From contig NZ_JACJTV010000001.1 of NCBI RefSeq assembly GCF_014698845.1, positions 470,551 to 534,550 of the forward strand: DNA of 64,000 nt, read 5' to 3'. Positions 16,768 through 24,943 of this stretch are shown piece after piece; position 1 is the stretch's first letter, and every line of letters begins with the position of its first letter. Origin of the DNA: Coleofasciculus sp. FACHB-1120. Its GTDB lineage: Bacteria > Cyanobacteriota > Cyanobacteriia > Cyanobacteriales > FACHB-T130. Below the pieces are notes generated by a model. That model did no database searches. It saw only the letters and a list, made by a program, of their open reading frames with translations, and had not been told where the DNA came from. Both the position numbers and the translations under genes were made by a program.

Positions 16768-18462
16768 ATGATTCCTGATTCAGCGGCTCTACCACTCAAA
16801 GAAAATCCTTGGCATCGGACAATTAGACCGATTGCAGCTGCTGCCTTGCACGGCATTGCTTCTCAGAAAGATACACTCATCGCCATTGATGCCACTAATG
16901 GGTATCTGTTGCAAATTGATCCCAAGAGCGACAACACTACGATACTCAATGCCAATCATCTGCCAGATTTTCTCGGCGTGACTGGCTTGGCTCTTTGGGA
17001 AGATACTCTCTGGTGTACCCAGGAAAATGGTGTTTTCTTTTGTCCAAATGCTATTAATGGCATCTCCACCACTGATTTGACCCCCCAGTCCTTTATAAAA
17101 TTGCCCTACCCAGCCAATGGGGTTGCTGTTTGGGAATCAACTGTTTACGTGACTTCTCAGAAAGCGGGATATATTCTAGTTTTTAGTCGGGAGACGGGTC
17201 AAGAGATTACCCGGTTTTATTCACCTGGGGTAGGGGTAGAAAATATTACAGTCAGGGGTGAGGAACTCTGGGTTTCCGATAGCATTGAGCAAACCGTTTA
17301 CTGCCTTGACCGAGCTACGGGTGAGATTAAATTCAGCGTGCTGACGCCCTTTGAGTGCCCGACAGGGTTAACTTTTTACACAGAGCCTCAAACTGGGCAG
17401 GATATTCTCTACGTGGCTTATGCGGGTGAGGAGCCTTACCTGCGCGATAACCCGAACGCCGATCCGAATTACGAATTACAGTACCGCGATCGCACGTTTA
17501 TTCACCCGTTGTATTTTTACTACAACGAGGCTGAAGGCTATGCCCTCTCGAATGGCTACCTGATGGAAATTTCCTACGTCGAGGAACTTTCCCCCCTCGA
17601 TGAGGTGGATTTAGAAAATGTGGAGTGGCGAATTGCCCTACCTTCAGAAACTCATCGGCAGAAGATTAGAAAAATTGAACCAGTCGGATTGCCTTTCACC
17701 GAAGAAATTCAAGACGGACAGCGGGTGGCTGTATTTAAATTTAACAGTCTCAAAACTAGCGATCGCTATATATTTGGCTGGAAAGCACTGATAGAAGTCT
17801 GGAGTATCAAATATCGCCTGACACCCAAAGATGCCGAACAACTTCCCGACCTTTCGCCTGAGTTACGCAGCAAATATCTGACGGATGATGATGATTTGGC
17901 AATGGACACCGATATCATCCTCAATGCTGCCAAGGAAGCGATTGGCAGCGAAACCAATATGCTGCGGAAAATTTTCAAAATTCGTAATTATGTCTATGAC
18001 CGTCTTTCCTACGGGATCAAGCCTTATATTGACCCGCCAGATATCGCCTTAGAAAGGGGTGTTGGTTCCTGCGGCGAGTACCTAGGGGTTTTACTTGCCT
18101 TGGCGCGGCTGAATGGCATTGCCTGCCGCACCGTAGGTCGCTACAAGTGCCCTCCTCATCCTGAATTGATGAATTTACCCTTGCAACCCGACTTTAATCA
18201 CGTCTGGATGGAGTTCTACTTGCCTGGATTTGGCTGGTTGCCGATGGAATCAAATCCGGATGATGTGGTCGAAAGAGGCCCCTATCCATCGCGGTTTTTC
18301 ATGGGTTTAGCTTGGTATCACGCTGAGATGGGCAAAGGTATCACGTTTGAAAGCCTGATGAGTCACGGGGAAAGAGTCAATAAGCAGGACATTTCCATTG
18401 GAGAATTATCTCTAAATCATGTGAGATTTACGATTTTGGAGGAACTAGCACCGTCCTCATAA
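16768..18462 (+). CDS. Beta-propeller-like plus transglutaminase-like protein
   Basis: 564 residues. The first ~230 residues contain repeated YWTD/NHL-like blades (LIAIDATNGYLLQIDP, VTGLALWEDTLWCTQENGVF, NGVAVWESTVYVTSQKAGYILVF, ENITVRGEELWVSD), consistent with a propeller. The C-terminal part is a transglutaminase-like/protease core: Cys435 in GVGSCGEYLGVLLALARLNG, His478 in FNHVWMEFYLPGFGWLP, and an acidic residue (Glu494 in PMESNPDD) at the usual Asp position. No signal peptide is evident, suggesting a cytosolic protein. Transglutaminase-like domains cleave or crosslink peptide and isopeptide bonds; the substrate is unknown and the Glu-for-Asp change makes activity uncertain. It ends at a strong terminator. 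Confidence 0.8.
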   Translation: MIPDSAALPLKENPWHRTIRPIAAAALHGIASQKDTLIAIDATNGYLLQIDPKSDNTTILNANHLPDFLGVTGLALWEDTLWCTQENGVFFCPNAINGISTTDLTPQSFIKLPYPANGVAVWESTVYVTSQKAGYILVFSRETGQEITRFYSPGVGVENITVRGEELWVSDSIEQTVYCLDRATGEIKFSVLTPFECPTGLTFYTEPQTGQDILYVAYAGEEPYLRDNPNADPNYELQYRDRTFIHPLYFYYNEAEGYALSNGYLMEISYVEELSPLDEVDLENVEWRIALPSETHRQKIRKIEPVGLPFTEEIQDGQRVAVFKFNSLKTSDRYIFGWKALIEVWSIKYRLTPKDAEQLPDLSPELRSKYLTDDDDLAMDTDIILNAAKEAIGSETNMLRKIFKIRNYVYDRLSYGIKPYIDPPDIALERGVGSCGEYLGVLLALARLNGIACRTVGRYKCPPHPELMNLPLQPDFNHVWMEFYLPGFGWLPMESNPDDVVERGPYPSRFFMGLAWYHAEMGKGITFESLMSHGERVNKQDISIGELSLNHVRFTILEELAPSS

Positions 18463-18476
18463 GCATGAATAAAGTC

Positions 18477-18503
18477 AAAAGGGTGGGTACGGCCCACCCT
18501 TTT
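18477..18503 (+). terminator. Rho-independent terminator
   Basis: AAAAGGGTGGG and CCCACCCTTTT form an 11-base perfect stem with a five-base loop and a T-tract, 15 bases after the transglutaminase stop codon. Confidence 0.85.
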
Positions 18504-18528
18504 TCACTCACTACCCATCTTACCAAGG

Positions 18529-19314
18529 CAGTTTGAAAATCTTCATCAGCGCCACTGGGAACCGATTGATTGGCAAGCAATTAATTCTAGTCAACTTATC
18601 GGTGTCGCTTCCAAATTATTTGTTGCCACAGTTGTCAATGCGGTGGAGATTGAAACGCCGATTCGCGCTTATGCTAAGGAAAGCTGGGATTATTTGCAGG
18701 CAGCACACTTTCCAATGGCACGATTTGTGGGCGGTACCTTTGCAGCGGATAACTCAGTGCTAGAAGTAGGAATATGGGAGAAAGAAGAACGGCAACAGCG
18801 TCCCACTTTTAGCAAAATTTATCAACAATTAATGGGTAAAAAACTGCAATCCCATCCAAACTCAGTAAAAGGCTATGAATCGAGTGGAAATCTGCGAGAA
18901 GATGTTTATCAACACGCGATCGCCCAAATCACAACCGAGTGGCGAGCAACGTCCGTATATCTCTGGTTAATGGCTCATTCGATAGGGGCATTGCAACAAG
19001 CGATCGCTCAACCCATGCAAGACGAAATTAACCATCTAGCAAAATTTTGGGGGATTAGTCGTTGGGCTTTTGGAGATTCCTATCTAACCCGTTTGCAGGG
19101 AAATACTAAAAATTTAATGGGTCTTCTCAAACATCACCAGAGCGAACGTCCAAAAGGCAACGATGTCTTGCAAATCGGCTATGCTTTGTACGCGCTAGAA
19201 TTAGTTTTCACATTTGCCCGACTCATGGTGCAGCTACGTCACTAGAACCAAACTCTGACGCCCGATTATCTCGAAGAGTTGTTTGGGCTGCCACAACAAT
19301 TAGCTGCTAGCTGA
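18529..19314 (+). pseudogene. Broken gene for a helical (possibly ferritin-like) cyanobacterial protein
   Basis: A protein-like frame starts without any ATG (QFENLHQRHWEPIDWQAINS, then LIGVASKLFVATVVNAVEIE) immediately after the terminator of the previous gene, so the 5' end is missing. The longest piece with a possible start is GTG 18643 to TAG 19243-19245, about 200 residues. After that TAG the same frame continues NQTLTPDYLEELFGLPQQLAAS to a TGA at 19312-19314, so the C-terminus was cut by a nonsense mutation. The sequence is mostly alpha-helical (FGDSYLTRLQGNTKNLMGLL, IGYALYALELVFTFARL) and resembles ferritin-like helical-bundle proteins, but I cannot name the family. Confidence 0.6.
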
Positions 19315-19339
19315 TAGCTGTTAGCTGATAGTCTGGACT

Positions 19340-19368
19340 GAGTAGGGTGGGCGCTGCCCACCCTACTC
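19340..19368. repeat. Dispersed hairpin repeat just upstream of hisA
   Basis: GAGTAGGGTGGGC and its perfect 13-base complement flank a three-base loop. It is preceded by TAGCTGATAGCTGTTAGCTG-type direct repeats. This GTGGGC...GCCCAC element is a familiar cyanobacterial intergenic repeat; it ends 24 bases before the hisA ATG and could influence its expression. Confidence 0.7.
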
Positions 19369-19392
19369 ATTTGATTATTTGAATAGCTGAAG

Positions 19393-20166
19393 ATGAATGT
19401 AATTCCAGCGATTGATTTGCTAGAAGGTCGGTGCGTGCGGTTATATCAGGGAGACTATGCGCGATCGCAAGTTTTTGATGACAACCCCGCAAATATTGCT
19501 AAACAGTGGGTAGAACAGGGGGCAACCCGACTCCATATCGTAGACCTAGACGGTGCGAAGACAGGTCAACTGGTCAACCGACAGGCAATTGAAGCGATTT
19601 TACAAGCAGTACCCGGAGAAATACAAGTCGGGGGCGGCTTGCGCGACAAAAACTCAGTCTCTCAGCTGCTAAACATGGGTGTGAAGCAGGTAATCTTGGG
19701 AACCGTAGCCGTAGAACAACCCCAACTGGTAGAAGAACTTTGCCAAGAATTTCCAGGGCAAATTATCGTAGGAATTGACGCCCGGAATGGACGAGTTGCC
19801 ACGAGAGGCTGGTTAGAAACGTCTGAAGTGGCGGCTATCGATTTGGCTAAGCAAATGCAGCAATTAGGGGCTGCTGCCATTATCTACACCGATATTCATC
19901 GAGATGGCACGCTTTCTGGCCCTAATTTAGAGGCATTAAGAGAACTTGCCAATGCTATTTCTATCCCCATTGTTGCCTCTGGCGGTGTTAGCTCGATTAC
20001 TGACTTGTTAAGTTTATTAGGACTCGCACCTTTGGGAGTCAGTGGTGTGATTGTAGGTCGCGCCCTCTACACAGGTGATGTTTCGCTCAAAGCCGCCTTG
20101 CAAGCAATCGGGCCAGGACGCATCCAAGATGTCCCGCCAGATTTGGGCTTTTCTACTTTTGCTTGA
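19393..20166 (+). CDS. hisA: HisA, ProFAR isomerase of histidine biosynthesis
   Basis: 257 residues, normal family length. This (beta/alpha)8-barrel enzyme converts ProFAR to PRFAR in histidine biosynthesis. Visible signature: [22 protein letters not shown] with the catalytic Asp8 at the end of strand 1, [37 protein letters not shown] with the second catalytic Asp, [16 protein letters not shown], and the phosphate-binding IVASGGVSS and [11 protein letters not shown] loops. It is not in a his operon here, as is usual in cyanobacteria, and it has its own terminator directly downstream. Confidence 0.98.
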   Translation: MNVIPAIDLLEGRCVRLYQGDYARSQVFDDNPANIAKQWVEQGATRLHIVDLDGAKTGQLVNRQAIEAILQAVPGEIQVGGGLRDKNSVSQLLNMGVKQVILGTVAVEQPQLVEELCQEFPGQIIVGIDARNGRVATRGWLETSEVAAIDLAKQMQQLGAAAIIYTDIHRDGTLSGPNLEALRELANAISIPIVASGGVSSITDLLSLLGLAPLGVSGVIVGRALYTGDVSLKAALQAIGPGRIQDVPPDLGFSTFA

Positions 20167-20176
20167 CACTTGCTCG

Positions 20177-20200
20177 AAAGACGCGCAACTGCGCGTCTTT
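20177..20200 (+). terminator. hisA terminator
   Basis: AAAGACGCGC and its complement GCGCGTCTTT form a perfect 10-base stem with a four-base loop, 10 bases after the hisA stop, followed by CTCTAT. Confidence 0.85.
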
Positions 20201-20296
20201 CTCTATCTGGATACTGCGAGTGAATTCAATTTTTGACCTCTCCCCAAACCCCTCCCCGACGTTAGCATCAGCGGCACAGAGTGCGGGGCTAGGGGG

Positions 20297-22537
20297 TTAG
20301 TCCGGTTGGGGAAGACGAACGGGCAGATCAATGCAGAATTCCGTTCCTTCTCCTGGTGCCGACTGGCACTTCAGGACCCCGCCGTGTTTTTCAACAACAA
20401 CCTGGTAGCTGATTGACAACCCTAATCCGGTACCTTGACCGACTGGTTTGGTGGTAAAGAAAGGGTCAAATATATGTTGCTGCACTTCGGGTGGTATCCC
20501 CGGACCATTATCAGTAATCCGGATGACCACTTTATTGTCATTTGCCAGTTCCGTGCGAATCCGAATGGTAGGAACGTCAGTTGCTTTCCGACTGACTACT
20601 GACCATTGACCATTGATGATTGACTCTTCTAGGGCATCAATCGAATTACTCAGGATATTCATAAATACCTGATTGATTTGCCCAGCATAGCAATCAACAC
20701 GGGGCAGATTGTCATACTCTTTAACTATCTGGATCTCAGTGCGTCCTGCTTTTGGTTTCAGGCGATGTTGCAACAAAAGTAAAGTGTTATCAATACCATT
20801 GTGAAGATCGAAAGGCTCTCTTGCCGCCTTATCTAGACGAGAGAAGTTCCTCAAGCTCAGCACGATTTGCCGAATCCGTTCAGCACCCACTTGCATGGAA
20901 TTCATCAGTTTTGGAAGGTCGTCACTGAGGAAATCTATATCCAGTCCTTCCGCTGCTTCTTGAATAGCGGGTGTTGGTTCTGGATATTCCTGTTGGTAGA
21001 GGTGAACGAGGTGTAGCAGGTCTTGAGTATACTCAGTGGCGTAGGGAAGATTCCCGTAGATAAAGGAAACGGGGTTGTTAATTTCGTGGGCAACACCTGC
21101 GACTAACTGCCCCAAACTGGACATTTTTTCGGTTTGTACCAGTTGACTTTGAGTTTGTTGCAGTTCGTGTAAAGCTTGTTCCAATTGAGCCGCTTTTTCT
21201 CTCAGCTGGGCTTCCGATTGAATTAAAGCTGCCTCAGCGAGTTTGCGATCGCTAATGTCACGAGAGTTCACCACAATGCGAACCCCTGGTGCATCCATCA
21301 CCAGATTGCTGTGGGTTGCTTCGATATAACGCCACGAACCATCTTTGTGCTGAAATCGAAACTCAATGGATATAGCAGTTGTTAAATTTTCGAGGACACC
21401 TTGAAAATCGCTTTTGACTAAAGAAACGTCCTCTGGGTGAACAAGATCAAAGGTATTTTTGCCGATTAATTCTTTTGGTTTGTATCCTAAAATGCCTTCA
21501 ATGGCAGGACTGGCGTATTTGATGGTGCCATCGGCTTCCAAAATGGTGATCAAATTAGAGCTGTTTTGCAGTAGCGATCGCCATTTCCCCTCATTTTGCG
21601 CCCACACCACTGCTTCCCGCTTGCGTTCTTCTTCTACACCAATTGCGGCAGCCATAATCCCCATCAGCTTCTTGTCAGATTCTGTGGGAACAAACTGGTT
21701 CTGATAAACCACGCAAAGTGAGCCGATATATTCACCCGCGCATCTCACAGCTTGCCCTATGTAGCTTTGTAATTGGTAAGGAATTACCCAAGGATCGGTT
21801 TGTGCGTAGGAGGTGTTTGGCAAATCCTGAACAACATAGGTCTGGTCACTTCCCTGCTGAATTACGTCATAACAGAGATGCCCATCCGGATCGCCTACAT
21901 TTGAAAATTCCGACGGGGTTTGCCATTGACCCCAAGACCACAGTAACCCTTGATGCAGCCGATTGTAGACTGCCCAAGCGCCACCGAGTAATTCCCCTGC
22001 GGATGCCGTGATGCGGTTAATATTCTCATCCGGGTCGGAACCAAGACCCGAAAAACATTCATTGATTTTTGAGAGTTGTTCGCTTGCTTTTTGGTTGGTG
22101 ATTTCACTCAGCGTGCAGACGACTTGCTCGACGCAACCATCGGGATCTAACTGCGGTTCGGTATTCACAGATAGCCAGACGCGATCGCGCTTTGTCGGTC
22201 TATAAACCCCTAGCACCAGCTTTCGCAGCGATTGTCGGGTCGAAAGCAGCAACAACGCTTGCTTTGCCCGGACTGGTGCCGTATGGAGTTTCATCTGAAA
22301 TGGTGTTCCATTCTCTTGGATGACGTGCCAAGCGGGATCGAGCGGCGTTTGATCTAGCATCTGGTCTGCCGTTAAATCCAGCAAGTCCAGTGCCGCCTGA
22401 TTTGTAAAGCGGATTTCCCCTTGCGCTCCCATCACCAACACACCAACTGGCAGTTCGCTCAGAAGTACCTGAGGAAAAGTATCCATCCTGGGCGCTGATT
22501 GGGCAGCGCCTTGCTGATTCGCTTGTAAACTTCGCAT
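20297..22537 (-). CDS. Sensor histidine kinase (PAS-GAF-PAS-HisKA-HATPase)
   Basis: 746 residues from ATG 22535-22537 (an in-frame TTG lies nine bases upstream). Order: PAS (LPVGVLVMGAQGEIRFTNQAA), a GAF-like domain (about residues 160-310), a second PAS (LITILEADGTIKYASPAIEGILGY with PAC), a coiled coil, then HisKA with phospho-accepting His484 in GVAHEINNPVSFIYGNL. The catalytic domain has the N box (NQVFMNILSNSIDALEE), G1 (ITDNGPGIPPE) and G2 (GQGTGLGLSIS) boxes. No transmembrane segment, so it is a cytosolic sensor. No response regulator gene adjoins it; the Hpt protein lies ~1 kb downstream on the same strand. A dispersed intergenic repeat is translated inside the ATPase domain at 20588-20627. 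Confidence 0.93.
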   Translation of the reverse strand: MRSLQANQQGAAQSAPRMDTFPQVLLSELPVGVLVMGAQGEIRFTNQAALDLLDLTADQMLDQTPLDPAWHVIQENGTPFQMKLHTAPVRAKQALLLLSTRQSLRKLVLGVYRPTKRDRVWLSVNTEPQLDPDGCVEQVVCTLSEITNQKASEQLSKINECFSGLGSDPDENINRITASAGELLGGAWAVYNRLHQGLLWSWGQWQTPSEFSNVGDPDGHLCYDVIQQGSDQTYVVQDLPNTSYAQTDPWVIPYQLQSYIGQAVRCAGEYIGSLCVVYQNQFVPTESDKKLMGIMAAAIGVEEERKREAVVWAQNEGKWRSLLQNSSNLITILEADGTIKYASPAIEGILGYKPKELIGKNTFDLVHPEDVSLVKSDFQGVLENLTTAISIEFRFQHKDGSWRYIEATHSNLVMDAPGVRIVVNSRDISDRKLAEAALIQSEAQLREKAAQLEQALHELQQTQSQLVQTEKMSSLGQLVAGVAHEINNPVSFIYGNLPYATEYTQDLLHLVHLYQQEYPEPTPAIQEAAEGLDIDFLSDDLPKLMNSMQVGAERIRQIVLSLRNFSRLDKAAREPFDLHNGIDNTLLLLQHRLKPKAGRTEIQIVKEYDNLPRVDCYAGQINQVFMNILSNSIDALEESIINGQWSVVSRKATDVPTIRIRTELANDNKVVIRITDNGPGIPPEVQQHIFDPFFTTKPVGQGTGLGLSISYQVVVEKHGGVLKCQSAPGEGTEFCIDLPVRLPQPD
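20588..20627. repeat. Dispersed intergenic repeat translated within the kinase ATPase domain
   Basis: ACTGACTACTGACCATTGAC followed by CATTGATGATTGACTC is the type of simple repeat usually found between cyanobacterial genes. Here it is in frame and encodes roughly SIINGQWSVVSRK between the N box and the following strand. Confidence 0.6.
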
Positions 22538-23172
22538 AGCTTTCAATCAAGGCACTGGCTGAGTACCTGGAGTTTTTGTTATGTCAATTTTTTTTAACTC
22601 GTTCAGCCGTTGGACTGGATACACCCTTTTCTCTCTACTCTGGTATAGCCTTTTTCTCTGTAGACCTGCATATACCCTGAGTCGTAACTTCCAAAGTAGT
22701 TGATTTAATTTTTTGAAGCCACCAAATTAACACGTCTGTCTACAAATAGATAGATGCTTATTTTTTCTAAAAGTTACATCATTCTTTAGCGTATCTAAGG
22801 GTTTTGAGCTTGTCCTGGTATCCGTTATAACCTTCGATGGGAATTTTTAGTCTGAAAGAAGTTGTTTCCAGAAAATTTAGTTAAAGGAATGAGTAAATAT
22901 TCATCATTTCTGTACATATTTTCAAATATTTAAATAAAAATTGTTTTTTCTTCATAGTAACAAAGCTAATTTTTGCCAGTTATTCTTCAGCATTTAGCAT
23001 AGGAACTGTCTCAAAAAATTTAATCGGTCAATGAAAAGCCAGTACTCACTATTTTTTACACATAACCTTACGGAAACTTTTAATAAAAAAATTAAAGTGA
23101 AAGGAAAAAACCAGTTTTTATACCTATTTATCGATTAAGAAAAAACAGATGTACAAATGATGAAGATTCGCC
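22538..23172. other. AT-rich intergenic region
   Basis: About 640 bases of low-GC sequence upstream of the kinase. I see no gene, tRNA or clear repeat. It should hold the kinase promoter. Confidence 0.4.
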
Positions 23173-23200
23173 CGATTGCACAAATACGATTGCACAAATA
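23173..23200. repeat. Tandem duplication of a 14-base unit
   Basis: CGATTGCACAAATA occurs twice back to back, directly beside the hairpin at 23204-23234. Confidence 0.7.
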
Positions 23201-23203
23201 AAT

Positions 23204-23234
23204 GATGGGGCAGTGCTTCGGAGACTGCCCCATC
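23204..23234 (-). terminator. Probable terminator downstream of the Hpt gene
   Basis: GATGGGGCAGT (23204-23214) and its perfect 11-base complement (23224-23234) enclose a nine-base loop. On the minus strand the stem is followed by ATTTATTTG. It lies ~125 bases past the Hpt stop codon. Confidence 0.6.
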
Positions 23235-23358
23235 GGTTTATTCTGTAGCGGGTTGAACAAAGGGAGGGTAGCAGCGCTTGATACTTCATGCCAATGGAGA
23301 GCGATCGCCCTTTGGGCAAAATTTGTGCAAAAGCAGCCGCGTCTTGTGGTTGAGATAA

Positions 23359-24336
23359 TCAGCGTGAAGCTTGGTGGAGTAACTTTGCCAGCAGCAGCAG
23401 TTGCTCTTTATTAAACACTTGAGCCAAAACCTTTGCCGCTGCCCTAGGTTCTACAGGCACAGCGATTTGTTTGACAGAAGTCGGAGTGGGTTTTGGCTCC
23501 CCTGGATTGGCTGCCCCCGGTGCCCCTACCCCAACTGCCACCTTTGCCGTTGGTATGGGAGCGGCAGTTGCGGCTGGGGACGCTGCCAACAGCCGCAAGC
23601 TGGCACTCGGAGCGATCGCATCAGTTTTGCCGTGTGGCAACAGATCGCTAGCCTGCTTGAGTTCCTTAATCACAATCGGTGCCAGGGTGGCATAATTATT
23701 TTTAGGATTCGCGATCGCTCGATGTGCAGTTTTTACTAGCACTTGCCAAGTTTTGATTTCCGCACTCATTGGTAAGAGGCGACTGCACAAAGTGCAAAGT
23801 TGTTGACGATTTGCGGGCGTTTCTGCTTGTTTGAACAGCGGCAACATTTGTTTTAGCACCCCAGTTACCTGAGCAGAAATATCTGGAGTTGATGTTTTGC
23901 CCGCTTCTTGCCCACTTCCTGCCGGCCCAAGCAGACGGTTAAGGTGTGCCTGTAACTCAGCGAAATGAGGTTCTGCCGCTTGCATGATTTTCTCGCCCTC
24001 CTCTTCCCGAAGACCAAATGGGCCTTGAAGGCGGTCAACTAAGTCTTTAAGGGTGTCATACCCTTTTAAAAACATGGACTCAAGATCGCTATCGATGTTA
24101 ACTGGGTGTTCTTTGAGGAGCTTGAAACAATCCTCAAATCGATGGGAAACTTTTTGAATACTGTTAAAGCCCAGCATCGCTGCCCCTCCCTTGACGGAAT
24201 GGGCGGCGCGAAACATTTCATTAATCCTTTCTTGATCTGCCATCACGGCTCGCAGATCCAGTAGCCCTTTTTCCAAGGTTTCGAGGTGTTCTTTTGCCTC
24301 CTCGATGAAAAAGCCCAAAATTTTTCCCGATTCCAC
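23359..24336 (-). CDS. Hpt-domain phosphotransfer protein
   Basis: 326 residues if started at the GTG at 24334-24336, which has AGGA eight bases upstream; a TTG 15 bases earlier would overlap that site. The N-terminal Hpt domain carries LGFFIEEAKEHLETLEKGLL and the phosphorylation site His46 in FRAAHSVKGGAAMLGF, as in CheA-type P1 domains. A helical middle region is followed by an Ala/Pro-rich linker (AASPAATAAPIPTAKVAVGVG). A short C-terminal helix ends in EQLLLLAKLLHQASR. No kinase core is present, so it relays phosphate between other proteins; the kinase encoded about 1 kb away on the same strand is a candidate partner by position only. CheA-like Hpt proteins in cyanobacteria often serve phototaxis systems. 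Confidence 0.85.
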   Translation of the reverse strand: MESGKILGFFIEEAKEHLETLEKGLLDLRAVMADQERINEMFRAAHSVKGGAAMLGFNSIQKVSHRFEDCFKLLKEHPVNIDSDLESMFLKGYDTLKDLVDRLQGPFGLREEEGEKIMQAAEPHFAELQAHLNRLLGPAGSGQEAGKTSTPDISAQVTGVLKQMLPLFKQAETPANRQQLCTLCSRLLPMSAEIKTWQVLVKTAHRAIANPKNNYATLAPIVIKELKQASDLLPHGKTDAIAPSASLRLLAASPAATAAPIPTAKVAVGVGAPGAANPGEPKPTPTSVKQIAVPVEPRAAAKVLAQVFNKEQLLLLAKLLHQASR

Positions 24337-24351
24337 GGCAGCATTCCTCAA

Positions 24352-24943
24352 AACAACAATTTTGTGTAGTCACCCGATTAGGGGGGAGTCATTCCTGGCA
24401 GCAGATTTTCCACTAGGCACTGTTTACCCCTGTTCCTGTCGGCACGCCTCAGATTGAAGCGCAGCTAAGTTTGATATGCATTGGAGACTGTTCCTAAAAT
24501 AGCCGAAACAGCCAATTTAAAGCTTGGTAGCAATACTTAAATTAGCAAGTGCTAATTCTGCCATTACGTGAAAGTATTTTATAACTAAGGTTCAAAAAGG
24601 CGAAAGGCGAACGATCGGCTTGTAAAACAAACAACACTTCACAGGTGCCTGTTTACGGGTGAAGTCACTGGATTCAATTTTCGCGTTCCTTGTCTTATGC
24701 GCTCAGCCATGCGCTCTCTTCGCGATAGGACGCAGAGAAAAGAAATAGAGAATTTTCCACATCAGTTAGGAATGCTATCAGCATTCTTGGATTCCACCTT
24801 GCTCAATGCCACCTACGATCAAGAGCGATCGCGCACTGAATGAGCATCATCCTAAGTGAATAGCTTGATAGGCTGAATGCAAGTACCATCTTCTCTACGT
24901 CACCCCTCGGCCCTAAGTCCTCAGTCCTCAGCCCTTACTCCTC
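24352..24943. other. Intergenic region without a recognised gene
   Basis: About 590 bases. I see a HIP1 site near 24828 and the CTCAGTCCTCAGCCC-type simple repeat near 24917-24933 that is common between cyanobacterial genes, but no gene. Confidence 0.4.
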
